64,000 nucleotides of DNA from Gp6-AA40 sp035649635 (lineage in GTDB: Bacteria > Acidobacteriota > Vicinamibacteria > Vicinamibacterales > UBA2999), in the NCBI GenBank assembly GCA_035649635.1, contig DASRJE010000036.1, positions 1-64,000 of the forward strand, in the 5' to 3' direction. The notes under the pieces are model-generated. The model saw only the letters and a list, made by a program, of their open reading frames with translations, had not been told where the DNA came from and made no database searches. How positions within the stretch are numbered: the first letter of the stretch is position 1; every line of letters begins with the position of its first letter. The translations under genes were made by a program, and so were the position numbers. Of the stretch, positions 18,083 through 26,950 are shown in pieces.

Positions 18083-19412
18083 GGGGATCGACGCCCCTGA
18101 TCGAGGCATCGAGAAGCTCGATAGGGTGGACAATCGGCCAGTCGTGCCCGAGGCCCCGCGCCGCCGCGGCGATTTGCAGCGTGCACCCTGGGTTGCCCGT
18201 GGCAATCATATCCGGCGAGAGCGCCGCGATGTGACGCGCTTTCCGCGCCCCGAGTTCCTCCGCCGGCCCTGGCTGCACGAGATTGTAGATGCCCGCGCTC
18301 CCACAGCAAATCTCAGATTCAACCGGCGTCAGCAACTCCACGCCGGGAATAGCCTGGAGCAAGGCGCGCGGTTCGCTGCGAACGCCCTGCCCGTGCGCAA
18401 GATGGCAGGCATCGTGATAGACGACACGCGAGGGAATGGGGTGCCTGGGCGCGCGAGGTTCTCCGAGTTCGATCAGGATCTGCGAGACATCACGGACCCT
18501 GCGGCTAATCGCCCGAGCCCGCTCCTCCCACTCCCGATCGCCCTCGAACAGCTCGCCGTATTCCTTCATTGCGGAGCCGCATCCCGCGGCGTTGATGACA
18601 ATTCGGTCGACGCCCGCCGCCTCGAAGACTTCGATGTTGTGACGGGCAAGCTCACGGGCCTGATCGATCTGGCCTGCGTGCAGCGGCAACGCACCGCAAC
18701 ATCCCTGCGCGCGAGGCGCGTCGACGCGACAGCCCTCGGTGGCAAGCACGCGAACGGTGGCCTCGTTCACCTTGGCAAACGCAATCCGCTGGACACAGCC
18801 TTCGAGCAGCGCAACCCTCAGCCGCTCGGCTCCGGTCGCCGGCGTGCGCGCCGGTACCCGTCCGAAAAGACCCCGCACGCTTACACGCGGGGCAACCGAC
18901 AGAAGCGCCTTGAGGCGAGACGGGAAGATGCGCGCGAGACCAGGGCTCAGGCCGCCGTTGCGTCCCATGAATGGCGAGAGCGCCAGAAGAGGCGCCATGA
19001 GCACACGCAGGCGCGATGGATACGGAACGATCGCCATGAGCACCCGCCGAAAGAGTCGATCCACCTCAGGCCGCTGGAAACGGCGTTCGATCTGGACGCG
19101 AGACTTCTCGATGAGCGGCGCATATTGGACGCCGGAGGGACACGCGGTGACGCACGCAAGACAACCGAGGCAGCGATCGAAGTGCTGGACGAACGAAGAC
19201 GTCATCTCCGCGCGTCCTTCCAGCCCCGCCTTCATCAGGTAGATCCGCCCACGCGGCGAATCCATTTCTTCGCCCCAGAGCAGGTACGTCGGGCACGTTG
19301 GCAGACAGAAGCCGCAATGCACACACTTGTCGATCAGGGCGCGAGATGGCTGGTCAGCACCCTGGAACGGTGAAGCGTTGGGAGTTGGGAGTTGCGAGTT
19401 GGCAGTTGACAT
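18069..19412 (-). CDS. glcF: Glycolate/D-lactate oxidase iron-sulfur subunit GlcF
   Basis: Electron-transfer subunit of the GlcDEF complex at the membrane. Two 4Fe-4S motifs near the N-terminus (CVHCGFCLPTCP and CLGCLACVTACP) and two CCG-type domains with QGCCGALP and EICCGSAGIYN. The ATG at 19412 opens MSTANSQLPTPNASPF, in which NSQLPTPN is encoded by a GTTGGGA-type heptamer tract; an ATG at 19436 also exists but overlaps glcE. The C-terminal QSG and stop come from a REP element. Both ends of this gene are therefore repeat-derived; the catalytic core is intact. Confidence 0.93.
   Translation of the reverse strand: MSTANSQLPTPNASPFQGADQPSRALIDKCVHCGFCLPTCPTYLLWGEEMDSPRGRIYLMKAGLEGRAEMTSSFVQHFDRCLGCLACVTACPSGVQYAPLIEKSRVQIERRFQRPEVDRLFRRVLMAIVPYPSRLRVLMAPLLALSPFMGRNGGLSPGLARIFPSRLKALLSVAPRVSVRGLFGRVPARTPATGAERLRVALLEGCVQRIAFAKVNEATVRVLATEGCRVDAPRAQGCCGALPLHAGQIDQARELARHNIEVFEAAGVDRIVINAAGCGSAMKEYGELFEGDREWEERARAISRRVRDVSQILIELGEPRAPRHPIPSRVVYHDACHLAHGQGVRSEPRALLQAIPGVELLTPVESEICCGSAGIYNLVQPGPAEELGARKARHIAALSPDMIATGNPGCTLQIAAAARGLGHDWPIVHPIELLDASIRGVDPRQSG
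19377..19409. repeat. Heptamer tract, GTTGGGA family, inside the start of glcF
   Basis: GTTGGGA GTTGGGA GTTGCGA GTTGGCA GTTGAC with 7-bp period. It lies inside the predicted glcF N-terminus, directly after the start codon. Confidence 0.7.
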
Positions 19413-19422
19413 GCGATCAGAA

Positions 19423-20637
19423 TCAGATCGGTCCACGTCCCGCGTTGAGAATCCCCGCGGGATCGAACTTGCGCTTCAGGACGCGCGCGACCTCGTTGGC
19501 CCCCGTCGCCTTCCCCCAGACATCGACTTGCCCCTTGAGTGTCCGCGACGCGCGAAGAAGGACAACGTGGCCGACGTGCTCACTGCTGCGAAGAGCCCCG
19601 ATAGCGCCCACCAGCACCGGCTCGTCTCCCTCGAGACGAACAAGCCCGGCGCCTGACGTCCGAGCAGTGAACATGGTCACTCGACATCCGTGGGCACGGA
19701 CACGATCGAGCAGTGAAAAAACGGCTGGGAGATTCGATGGCAACCAACTGAATCGCACAACGGTGCCCCCCAGAGCCCACGGCGCACGGATATGTTCCTC
19801 CCACAGCGCTCTCTCCTCATCGCCACTGACCGCCGTCGGCGCACTCGATACCACCTGCCTCGCCTGCGCCGCCTGCGCGTCGATTGCGGCAGGACTGGAA
19901 GCCATCCGCATCAGCAGGATGCATCGTCCCTGGTCCGACACGCTGATATCGAATGCCGTGAACTCCACCTGACTGCCGTGCAGCACCGCGACGTCATGCG
20001 CCAGCGCCTTGCCATCCGCGTAAGTCGCGACGAGCGTCTTCGACGCGAGCGGAACAGGCAGCAGCTTGAAGGTGACATCGACGATTGCCGCCAACGTACC
20101 GTGTGAACCGCTAACGAGTTTACCAAGGTCGTATCCGGCGACGTTCTTGACGACCGTGCCACCGGCTTTGACCAGCCGGCCATCGGTCATGGCGAGCGTC
20201 ACACCGATCAGCAGATCACGTGGCGTACCGAAGCGATGACGCATCGGTCCGGCATCGTTGGTCGCGACGATTCCGCCGACAGTCGCCTGCTCGAACGCGC
20301 TCTCGATCGGAAGGTACTGACCGTGTTCGGCAAGACGACGATTCAACGATGCGAGCGACATGCCCGCTTGCGCGGTGACCGTCATGTCGCCGTAGCGATG
20401 CGCGAGCAATTGATCGAGTTTCTGAGTGCCGATGACGAGATCGACGCGAGCCGCTACGCGCCCCCACCCGATCTTGGAACCGCCGCCGCGCACCACCGTG
20501 AGTTGATTATCGAGAGCTGCGGCAGCAAGGATTTGTGCCAGTTCCTCGGGGCTCTCGGGCACGGCAACGACCGGCGGAACGACTCCGTCGACGGCATCTT
20601 CGGGGCTTCCCTGTCGAAGGGCTTGCGTTACGCCCAT
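19423..20637 (-). CDS. glcE: Glycolate/D-lactate oxidase FAD-binding subunit GlcE
   Basis: Second flavin-fold subunit of the GlcDEF complex, 404 residues. An FAD-binding type 4 (PCMH) domain covers roughly residues 20-190, with TVVRGGGSKIGWGRVAARVD as the pyrophosphate-loop region and GGIVATNDAGPMRHRFGTPR further on. It starts at the ATG that shares one base with the glcD stop (TGATG), showing translational coupling. glcF begins 10 bp after its stop. Confidence 0.93.
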   Translation of the reverse strand: MGVTQALRQGSPEDAVDGVVPPVVAVPESPEELAQILAAAALDNQLTVVRGGGSKIGWGRVAARVDLVIGTQKLDQLLAHRYGDMTVTAQAGMSLASLNRRLAEHGQYLPIESAFEQATVGGIVATNDAGPMRHRFGTPRDLLIGVTLAMTDGRLVKAGGTVVKNVAGYDLGKLVSGSHGTLAAIVDVTFKLLPVPLASKTLVATYADGKALAHDVAVLHGSQVEFTAFDISVSDQGRCILLMRMASSPAAIDAQAAQARQVVSSAPTAVSGDEERALWEEHIRAPWALGGTVVRFSWLPSNLPAVFSLLDRVRAHGCRVTMFTARTSGAGLVRLEGDEPVLVGAIGALRSSEHVGHVVLLRASRTLKGQVDVWGKATGANEVARVLKRKFDPAGILNAGRGPI

Positions 20638-22085
20638 CAGAATCGTTCGCCTAGTCCAGCACGTTCCACAGGATGCTCTCGATACGGACCCGGCACTTCA
20701 CCACAGAGCCTTGGAGTGGGAAGGACTTTGCCCGGGTTACACAACCGCTTCGGATCGAGCGCATCGCGTACTGACTGCATCACCTCGAGGCTGTCTTCCG
20801 AGAACATCTTCGGCATGAACTCTTTCTTGTCAGCACCCACGCCGTGCTCGCCGGTGATCGACCCTCCCGCTTCGAGGCAATAAATCAGAATCTCACCGGC
20901 GACTTTTTCAGCGAGAGCCGATTGTCCTTCGATGCGCTCGTCGTAGCAGATCAGCGGATGCAGGTTGCCGTCCCCGGCATGAAACACGTTGCCAATCCGA
21001 AGACCCTCACGTTTCTCGAGCTCACGAATCCGCCCGAGCACTTCGGGCAGCTTCGTGCGCGGCACGACACCGTCCTGGACATAGTAGTTCGGCGAGATAC
21101 GGCCCATCGCCGCAAACGCCGCCTTTCGTCCTTTCCAGATGCGAGCCCGCTGCGCCTCGTCCTGCGCGATCTCGACGCGCGTCGCACCTGACTTCCGGCA
21201 GGTGGACTCGACCACGGCGAACAACTCCGAGACTTCGGCGGACGGCCCGTCGAGCTCGACGATCAAGATTGTGTCTGCAGACGGGAAATTCGGATGCACC
21301 GCTGCTTCGGCAGCCTCAATCGCGACCGCATCCATCATCTCCACCGCCGCAGGAACAATGCCGGCGGCGATGATGTCCGACACGGCGGCCCCGGCTTCGC
21401 TGATGCTGTTGAAGGCGGCAAGCAGCGTTTGCACGCTTTCCGGCTTCCGGAGTACGCGGACGACGGCCTTGGTCACGATGGCCAGCGTGCCTTCGCTGCC
21501 GACGAGAAGACCTAACACATCCGGCCCGGGCGCATCGGCAAGTGGGCTCCCGATCTGCACGAGCTCCCCGTTCGGCAAGACGGCTTCGACGGCAAGGATG
21601 TGGTGCACTGTGAAGCCGTACTTCAGGCAGTGCGCGCCCCCGGAGTTTTCGGCGACATTTCCGCCGAGCGAGCAGACCTGCTGACTCGACGGGTCCGGCG
21701 CGTAGTAGTACCCGGACGGAGCGACGCAGCGTGTGATCTCCAGGTTCGTGACACCCGGTTCCACCGTCACGCGCTGATTAGGAATGTCGACCTCGAGCAC
21801 GCGATTCAGTTTCGCGAGACTGATGACCACGCCACCAGGCACCGGCAGCGCACCGCCCGAGAGCCCTGTCCCGTGGCCACGCGCCACGAAGGGGATGCCT
21901 TCCTTGTCGCAAATCCGCACGATCGCCTGCACGTCAGCAGCCGACTGCGGCAGAAGCACGAGCTCGGGCAGGCTGCGCAGGTGCGGGAGCGCGTCGCACT
22001 CATAGGTGACCAGTTGCACGGGGTCACTCAGGACCGCCTCGCGCCCGATCGCGCGCCTGAACTGGTCAACGAGCCGGTGGTCCAT
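20637..22085 (-). CDS. glcD: Glycolate/D-lactate oxidase catalytic subunit GlcD
   Basis: FAD-dependent dehydrogenase oxidising glycolate or D-lactate and passing electrons to the quinone pool through GlcF. The FAD-binding site is PFVARGHGTGLSGGALPVPG (residues about 60-80), with SSQQVCSLGGNVAENSGGAH as the second loop; the C-terminal domain has NVFHAGDGNLHPLICYD and ITGEHGVGADKKEFM. The ATG at 22085 (MDHRLVDQFRRAIGREAVLS, 482 residues) is preferred; the 27 codons upstream are repeat-encoded (LWELGVGGW). First gene of the glcDEF-lctP operon, divergent from larA. Confidence 0.94.
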   Translation of the reverse strand: MDHRLVDQFRRAIGREAVLSDPVQLVTYECDALPHLRSLPELVLLPQSAADVQAIVRICDKEGIPFVARGHGTGLSGGALPVPGGVVISLAKLNRVLEVDIPNQRVTVEPGVTNLEITRCVAPSGYYYAPDPSSQQVCSLGGNVAENSGGAHCLKYGFTVHHILAVEAVLPNGELVQIGSPLADAPGPDVLGLLVGSEGTLAIVTKAVVRVLRKPESVQTLLAAFNSISEAGAAVSDIIAAGIVPAAVEMMDAVAIEAAEAAVHPNFPSADTILIVELDGPSAEVSELFAVVESTCRKSGATRVEIAQDEAQRARIWKGRKAAFAAMGRISPNYYVQDGVVPRTKLPEVLGRIRELEKREGLRIGNVFHAGDGNLHPLICYDERIEGQSALAEKVAGEILIYCLEAGGSITGEHGVGADKKEFMPKMFSEDSLEVMQSVRDALDPKRLCNPGKVLPTPRLCGEVPGPYREHPVERAGLGERF

Positions 22086-22116
22086 TGCTCTCCCAGGGCC
22101 CAAGAAACGGAAAGAC

Positions 22117-22142
22117 GCCCAACCTCCAACTCCCAATTCCCA
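22117..22142. repeat. Heptamer tract, CAACTCC family, glcD-larA intergenic region
   Basis: CCCAACC TCCAACT CCCAATT CCC with 7-bp period in the 89-bp divergent promoter region between glcD and larA. Complement of the tract in glcF. Confidence 0.65.
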
Positions 22143-22174
22143 AAGGCGGGAATCGACAGAGTTCATTTGTCCAG

Positions 22175-23476
22175 ATGGTACACTCGTCGGCCAACGTGCG
22201 AATACGACTGGATTACGGCAGCGACGGCCTCGAGGTCAATCTCCCCGATGAACGGGTCACGGTCATCGAGCCAGCGGCTCGACCCGCGGTGCCCGATCCG
22301 CGAGCGACTCTACTGCAGGCGATTCGCTCGCCACTCGAGCGAGCCCCGATTCGCGACATCGTCCGCGCCGGTCAGAAAGTGGCCATTTCGGTGTGCGACA
22401 TCACGCGCGCACAACCGCGAGTCGAGATGCTCCAGGCACTCTTCGAGGAGATGCCGCAAGTGAGGCCTGAGGACGTCACCATTCTCATCGCGACCGGCAC
22501 CCATCGCGGAAACAGCGATCAGGAACTGGAGCGCATGCTCGGCCGGGACATCCTGAGCCGCTACAAGGTCATCAATCACGACAGCCGTAACGCATCCACG
22601 CTGGCTCGCGTGGGCACGACGTCCACCGGTGTCCAGGTCTATCTGAATCGCCAGTTCATCGAGGCCGATGTGCGTATCACGACTGGCTTCGTGGAGCCGC
22701 ACTTCTTCGCCGGCTTCAGCGGCGGGCCAAAAATGGTTGCGCCCGGACTGGCCGGACTCGAAACCGTCATGACGCTGCACGATGCCAGACACATCGGGCA
22801 TCCGAGCGCGACGTGGGGGACCACAGAAGGCAACCCGATTCACGACGACGTGCGCGAGATCGCGCGGATGGTCAAGGTGCACTTCGCCCTCGATGTGACG
22901 CTGAATCGCGATCAGAAGATCACCGCGGCGTTTGCGGGCGACATCTTCGCGGAACACCGGGCCGCATGCGCGTACGCGAAGGACACGGCCATGCGCCCGG
23001 TGCCGTCGCCCTTCGACGTCGTATTGACGACCAACTCGGGATACCCGCTGGATCAAAACCTGTATCAGGCGGTCAAGGGCCTGTCGGCGGCCGCCAAGAT
23101 CATCAAGCCCGGAGGCACGATCGTCGCCGCCGCAGAGTGCCGAGATGGCCTCCCCAATCACGGCTCCTACGGCGCCGTCCTCGCGTCAGCATCCAATCCA
23201 CGCGCGCTGCTCGAAATGATCTGTGCTCCCGGATACGCCGTGCCGGATCAATGGCAGGTACAGGTGCAGGCCCAGATTCAAACCAAGGCCAATGTCCTCA
23301 TCAAAACCGACGGCCTCGGTCCGAACGAGATTCGCGCCGCGCATTTCACGCCCATCGACGACGTGTCACGCGCCGTGGAAGACGCGCTGCAGCAGGCCGG
23401 CACCGGATCCACGTTGTGCGTGCTGCCGCAGGGACCGCAGACGATTCCCTACCTCGCGACTGAAGCTAGCCAGTGA
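22175..23476 (+). CDS. larA: LarA-family nickel-pincer racemase (lactate racemase-like)
   Basis: Interconverts D- and L-2-hydroxy acids using a nickel pincer nucleotide. Family residues are all present at the expected spacing: D75 and R78 in CDITRAQ, H110 in IATGTHR, H176, K186 and H202 in PHFFAGFSGGPK and the following helix, and Y297/K301 in NLYQAVKGL. These correspond to D72, R75, H108, H174, K184, H200, Y294 and K298 of the Lactobacillus plantarum enzyme. The ATG at 22175 gives 433 residues. Divergent from glcDEF-lctP, so lactate is the likely substrate; LarA homologues can act on other hydroxy acids. The cofactor genes larB, larC and larE are not in this window. Confidence 0.88.
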   Translation: MVHSSANVRIRLDYGSDGLEVNLPDERVTVIEPAARPAVPDPRATLLQAIRSPLERAPIRDIVRAGQKVAISVCDITRAQPRVEMLQALFEEMPQVRPEDVTILIATGTHRGNSDQELERMLGRDILSRYKVINHDSRNASTLARVGTTSTGVQVYLNRQFIEADVRITTGFVEPHFFAGFSGGPKMVAPGLAGLETVMTLHDARHIGHPSATWGTTEGNPIHDDVREIARMVKVHFALDVTLNRDQKITAAFAGDIFAEHRAACAYAKDTAMRPVPSPFDVVLTTNSGYPLDQNLYQAVKGLSAAAKIIKPGGTIVAAAECRDGLPNHGSYGAVLASASNPRALLEMICAPGYAVPDQWQVQVQAQIQTKANVLIKTDGLGPNEIRAAHFTPIDDVSRAVEDALQQAGTGSTLCVLPQGPQTIPYLATEASQ

Positions 23477-24324
23477 CATTCTCAGACCCCAAGACCATCC
23501 TGCTTGCGGCCCTTCTGCTGGTGACCGCCGTCTTCGTCACGCTGTGGTCGCGCACGTCACCCCTGCGTCTTGGCATCGGCTTCCTCACGAATTTCTTCGA
23601 CACGCTGGGCATCGGCTCGTTTGCGACGACGACCACTCTCTTCCGCCTCAAGAAGCTCGTGGCCGACGAAAACATTCCCGGCACACTGAACGTCGGGCAT
23701 GCGCTTCCGACCGTCGTCCAGGCTCTCATCTACATCACCATCGTCGAGGTCGATTTCACGACGCTCGCGCTGCTCATCGCGGCGGCGACTGCCGGATCGT
23801 GGATTGGAGCCGAGATCGTGGCAGGGATGAACCGGCGCGCGATTCAGCGCGGCATGGGAATCGCGCTGCTCGTCGCCGCGGTGCTCATGGCGATGACGGC
23901 GCTGAATCGATTTCCCGGCGGCGGCACCGCGCTGGCGCTCGCGCAAGGCAAGCTCGTGGCTGGGGTGCTCATCAACTTCGCGCTGGGGGCGCTGATGACG
24001 CTCGGCATCGGGCTCTATGCGCCGTGCATGATCATGGTGAGCCTGCTGGGCATGAATCCGACCGCGGCTTTCCCGATCATGATGGGGTCGTGCGCGTTCC
24101 TAATGCCGTTCGGCGGCTACCGGTTCATCCGGAAAGAGAAGTACGACCTGCGAGCAGCGATGGGTCTCGCCATCGGCGGAATCCCGGCCGTGCTCATCGC
24201 AGCGCTGATCGTGCGGAGCCTGCCGCTCAACTATGTGCGCTGGCTGGTCGTGGTGGTGGTGATTTACGCCGCGATCTCCTTGTTGCGATCGTCGACGCAA
24301 CGGCCCCAAGTGGCGACGGTCTAA
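23473..24324 (+). CDS. TauE/SafE (TSUP) family membrane permease
   Basis: 283-residue polytopic inner-membrane protein with about eight hydrophobic segments, of the TSUP family, whose members move small anions such as sulfite, sulfoacetate or other organic acids. Motifs: GIGFLTNFFDTLGIGSFATT near residue 40, and NFALGALMTLGIGLYAPCMI in the second half, the internally duplicated TSUP pattern. The GTG start at 23473 overlaps the larA stop (GTGA), so the two are translationally coupled. The pairing suggests a role in transport of a hydroxy acid or its product, but the substrate is unknown. Confidence 0.85.
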   Translation: MTFSDPKTILLAALLLVTAVFVTLWSRTSPLRLGIGFLTNFFDTLGIGSFATTTTLFRLKKLVADENIPGTLNVGHALPTVVQALIYITIVEVDFTTLALLIAAATAGSWIGAEIVAGMNRRAIQRGMGIALLVAAVLMAMTALNRFPGGGTALALAQGKLVAGVLINFALGALMTLGIGLYAPCMIMVSLLGMNPTAAFPIMMGSCAFLMPFGGYRFIRKEKYDLRAAMGLAIGGIPAVLIAALIVRSLPLNYVRWLVVVVVIYAAISLLRSSTQRPQVATV

Positions 24325-24326
24325 CC

Positions 24327-24353
24327 ACGAAGAACTCGCACCACGAAGAACGC
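24327..24353. repeat. Short CACGAAGAA direct repeats
   Basis: CACGAAGAACTCGCAC followed by CACGAAGAACGC, just after the TSUP gene; same unit as the fusA-rpsG spacer repeats. Confidence 0.45.
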
Positions 24354-24426
24354 TTGGAAGCGGTATCAAAAGCCTGAGGGCGCGGACTGGCCCATTCAGC
24401 TGCTCAACGGATCACGAAGAAACGCA

Positions 24427-24846
24427 TTAGAGCGGACGCCGCGACGCCTCTGCGTCCTCCGAAATGTTGTGCCCGGCTGCGCGGAGAACGCGAACTGCTC
24501 GATCCATGTCGTGGTGTCGCACAAGCACGTAGTCAGTGTCGTAGGTCGATAGCGCGAAGATGCTGATACCCGCGTTGGCTAATGGTGTCGCCAACCTCGC
24601 CAATACACCGCTCAGGTTCAGGTCCAAGGGACCTCGAACCGCCAACGCCGACCATGGGCCATCGGCTTTGACACCTGCGGGAATACGCGCGACGTCGCAC
24701 ATTACCGACAGTTCGGTTGGCGTACGCGTGACAGAGAAAAACGCTCCATTCGCGGCCCAGGGTGGAAGCGCATCGCCAGGCGCCAAGCGACATATCGCGT
24801 ACGAGCCGGGGACTGGGTCGAGCGTCAGTCTAGGGCCGTGGTCCAT
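24427..24846 (-). CDS. ACT-domain protein (CASTOR/ACT7-like)
   Basis: Cytoplasmic protein of 139 residues. The C-terminal half (GPLDLNLSGVLARLATPLAN, then AGISIFALSTYDTDYVLVRH) matches the small ACT-domain proteins related to CASTOR, which bind amino acids; the N-terminal half has the AICRLAPGDALPPWA pattern of the same family. No enzymatic motif is present. Convergent with the upstream TSUP gene. Likely an amino-acid-responsive regulator or an orphan ligand-binding protein; the ligand is unknown. Confidence 0.75.
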   Translation of the reverse strand: MDHGPRLTLDPVPGSYAICRLAPGDALPPWAANGAFFSVTRTPTELSVMCDVARIPAGVKADGPWSALAVRGPLDLNLSGVLARLATPLANAGISIFALSTYDTDYVLVRHHDMDRAVRVLRAAGHNISEDAEASRRPL

Positions 24847-24894
24847 TACATCCGTGCTATCGAACCTGAGATCCCATGCCGCTCGCGAAATCGC

Positions 24895-25056
24895 TCAACA
24901 ACATTTCGGAGGCGCGCATCCGGGCTGCCAATGTTCGTGACTCGACATCTGCTGGGAGACCGCCAATTGTTTGATCTCACCAACTTTTTCCATCGACTTC
25001 GTACCACGATGTTCGTGGACGAAGCCGATAACGTCTCCCGCGATGGCACCGAGCAT
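24895..25056 (-). pseudogene. Fragment resembling the N-terminus of an ADP-ribosylglycohydrolase
   Basis: A 53-codon reading frame begins MLGAIAGDVIGFVHEHRGTK, very close to the invariant opening of DraG-type ADP-ribosylglycohydrolases (MLGAIAGDIIGS-YE-type), then loses similarity and stops. The downstream FTDDT motif and the rest of the about 260-residue enzyme are missing. It lies in a 269-bp gap between the ACT protein and the membrane hydrolase. I read it as a decayed gene start; a short functional peptide cannot be excluded. Confidence 0.4.
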
Positions 25057-25115
25057 TTGCGATGAAAGGTGACGGGCTGCCGTGCAGGACGTGCTCGCGA
25101 ATCAGCGCTAAGGAA

Positions 25116-26555
25116 CTACGTCTGTTTCTCGAGCTGAGGACTCTGAAGAGCATGAATGACCCTGAGCACTGCAGTGATCACGCTAGGGCTTTCGTACACG
25201 GAGCTATGGCCGAGGGCGGCGGCTGCGACACGTTCCTGACGCTGTGCCGCCGAAACATCGACCAAGACTAGCTCGTGATTTCCCAATGGGGCTGCCTCGA
25301 CTAGGATTCGCATGAACAGCGCGGCTCTCAATGTAGGGATGCCGGCACCCGCCGCAGCGAGCCAAGCGACCAGAGTAACTGCCACGAGAGCAGCGAGTCC
25401 TAGTATGAGCCCCGACCACAAGGCAAGCGCAAAGACGACAGGCAGGTCCAAAACTAAATAAGCAATGTCGAAGTCGCCCCGGGAAAAGCCGGGAGGAACG
25501 CTCTCGCGAATCGCCGTCGCAAGCTTGGCAGCTGTTGTGGTGCCGTCCGCCAAAATCGTGAATACCACTAACACCGCCGTTCCGACGGACCATATAAGAA
25601 TCAACGCCACGCTGCCAATGATGCGACCGTAGCGCGGAATCGAAAGCCAAGAGTCACGCACTGACTGCAGGAAGTAAAAGAGGAGCTGCGAAGCAGCCTG
25701 CATGAGAGACGCCATTCCGCTCGTCCAGGTCATCGCCAACGCGGCCTCGTCGCCGATCGGCTTGAAGAAGACACTACGTGGTAGTCGTTCATGAAGTGTG
25801 CTTGCTTGATCGGCGGCTACCTTGGTTCGGTGCTCGAACTCCGCTGCGCTGCCGACCAGCCAACGCGCGAGTCGCCTGTGTAGCAGATATCCAGCGACGC
25901 CCACAGCCAAGCCGGTCAGCACGTACCATTCAGCGTAAGTCCCGATGTCGTTTGCCAAATCGCCAAACTTCTGCCCAAACGACGCAACGAAGTCATCTTC
26001 AGGCAGCGGGACTCGATGGCTGTCACGTCGAGCAATCAGATAATCGACCCACCATTCGGATACGCGTCCCGCACCGAGCAGCGCAGGTAACAGCGAGAGA
26101 TAGAAAACCGCATTGGACAGAAGTCTCCGCAGCGCCAGTGCATACCCGCACGGTTGTACGCTTATCCAAGGTGTGGCCAGAGCGATGAAGCCATCGATGT
26201 GATCCGCCAGGCCTGGCTCCTCCTTCATCGCATAAGCGAAGACGCTACCACCATGGCTATGCGCAATCACATAAATGGCCCGTGACGGGGCTTCGCGCCG
26301 CAATTCCAGTAAACGATCAGCGAGCTCGGTTCCTGCCTTTCGGCGAGCCGCGACTGAGTTCTTCCCCGACCAGCTAAACGGCACCACGACCGCACTCCCG
26401 CCTCGCTCACGGGCGCTTTGCAGAAGAGCCCGACCGAGCATCGAATCGGGCTGCGTCCAGCGGGCTGCTCCAGCCCAGGTCCCATGGACGGTCAGAAAAA
26501 GCACGCCCATCTCCTGCACTGACGTCGGCGAAGAGTAAGGTTGACTGGAATTCAC
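25116..26555 (-). CDS. Membrane-anchored alpha/beta hydrolase of unknown role
   Basis: 479 residues from the GTG at 26555, which has GGGAGG just upstream. The N-terminal part is an alpha/beta-hydrolase fold: LFLTVHGTWAG (residues about 19-29, oxyanion-loop region), then the nucleophile elbow AIYVIAHSHGGSVFAYAM with Ser100. Central and C-terminal regions hold several hydrophobic segments (YVLTGLAVGVAGYLL; VALILIWSVGTAVLVVF; ALWSGLILGLAALVAVTLVA), so the enzyme is tied to the membrane. Codon use looks less GC-biased than in its neighbours (for example TAAATAAG), hinting at acquisition. Family members resemble lipases or esterases; the substrate is unknown. Confidence 0.7.
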   Translation of the reverse strand: MNSSQPYSSPTSVQEMGVLFLTVHGTWAGAARWTQPDSMLGRALLQSARERGGSAVVVPFSWSGKNSVAARRKAGTELADRLLELRREAPSRAIYVIAHSHGGSVFAYAMKEEPGLADHIDGFIALATPWISVQPCGYALALRRLLSNAVFYLSLLPALLGAGRVSEWWVDYLIARRDSHRVPLPEDDFVASFGQKFGDLANDIGTYAEWYVLTGLAVGVAGYLLHRRLARWLVGSAAEFEHRTKVAADQASTLHERLPRSVFFKPIGDEAALAMTWTSGMASLMQAASQLLFYFLQSVRDSWLSIPRYGRIIGSVALILIWSVGTAVLVVFTILADGTTTAAKLATAIRESVPPGFSRGDFDIAYLVLDLPVVFALALWSGLILGLAALVAVTLVAWLAAAGAGIPTLRAALFMRILVEAAPLGNHELVLVDVSAAQRQERVAAAALGHSSVYESPSVITAVLRVIHALQSPQLEKQT

Positions 26556-26791
26556 CAAGCCTCCCTATCGGTCTCAGAGAGATCCGCCCTGAGGGCGGCA
26601 GAGTCAGCGCTGGTGCGCGCCATGATCTGTGGCTGCTCAATTCCGTCACTACAAATGGCGAAGCCCGGTCGGGACCCAGAAGATGGCTTAAGTGCCATGG
26701 GCCTGTAAAGTCGGAGAACCCTGGCCGGAAGGCAACGGCGCCCCACACCACGCCCCGCACGCCCTAATCGCGCCGAAAGTAGCCAGCCCAA
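26552..26791 (-). CDS. Small ORF overlapping the start of the membrane hydrolase, doubtful
   Basis: A 79-codon frame whose TGA overlaps the GTG start of the hydrolase (GTGA). Its last part, MARTSADSAALRADLSETDR, looks protein-like, and the overlap would allow coupling, but no family is recognised and the start is uncertain. It may be chance. Confidence 0.2.
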   Translation of the reverse strand: MGWLLSARLGRAGRGVGRRCLPARVLRLYRPMALKPSSGSRPGFAICSDGIEQPQIMARTSADSAALRADLSETDREAW

Positions 26792-26950
26792 GCAGCACTT
26801 AGGCGCGGCGATAGAGAACGAGCAAGCCGCGGCTCAGTGGAAACATTACGTCGGCTCCCCCGCTCACCGGAATCTCACACAATGCTCACCTCTACCTGAA
26901 GACACCGGCAGGTCCTCAGAGCGATGCTTCCATTCGGAGGAACGAAGCGT
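26792..26950. other. Gap before the ADOP-like permease
   Basis: No gene recognised. A GGAGGA about 10 nt before the ATG at 26951 is the ribosome-binding site of the permease. Confidence 0.5.

Noticed and set aside
18126..19373. Plus-strand ORF of 415 codons antisense to glcF
   Set aside because: No domain, composition of a shadow frame, opposite to a gene with clear 4Fe-4S motifs.
23223..24377. Alternative frame of 384 codons over larA and TSUP
   Set aside because: Arg/His/Ala-rich out-of-frame reading of two well-supported genes.
24847..26950. DraG-like fragment plus hydrolase as a toxin-antitoxin or phage-defence system
   Set aside because: The DraG-like part is only a start fragment and no toxin partner or defence gene is present; evidence is insufficient.
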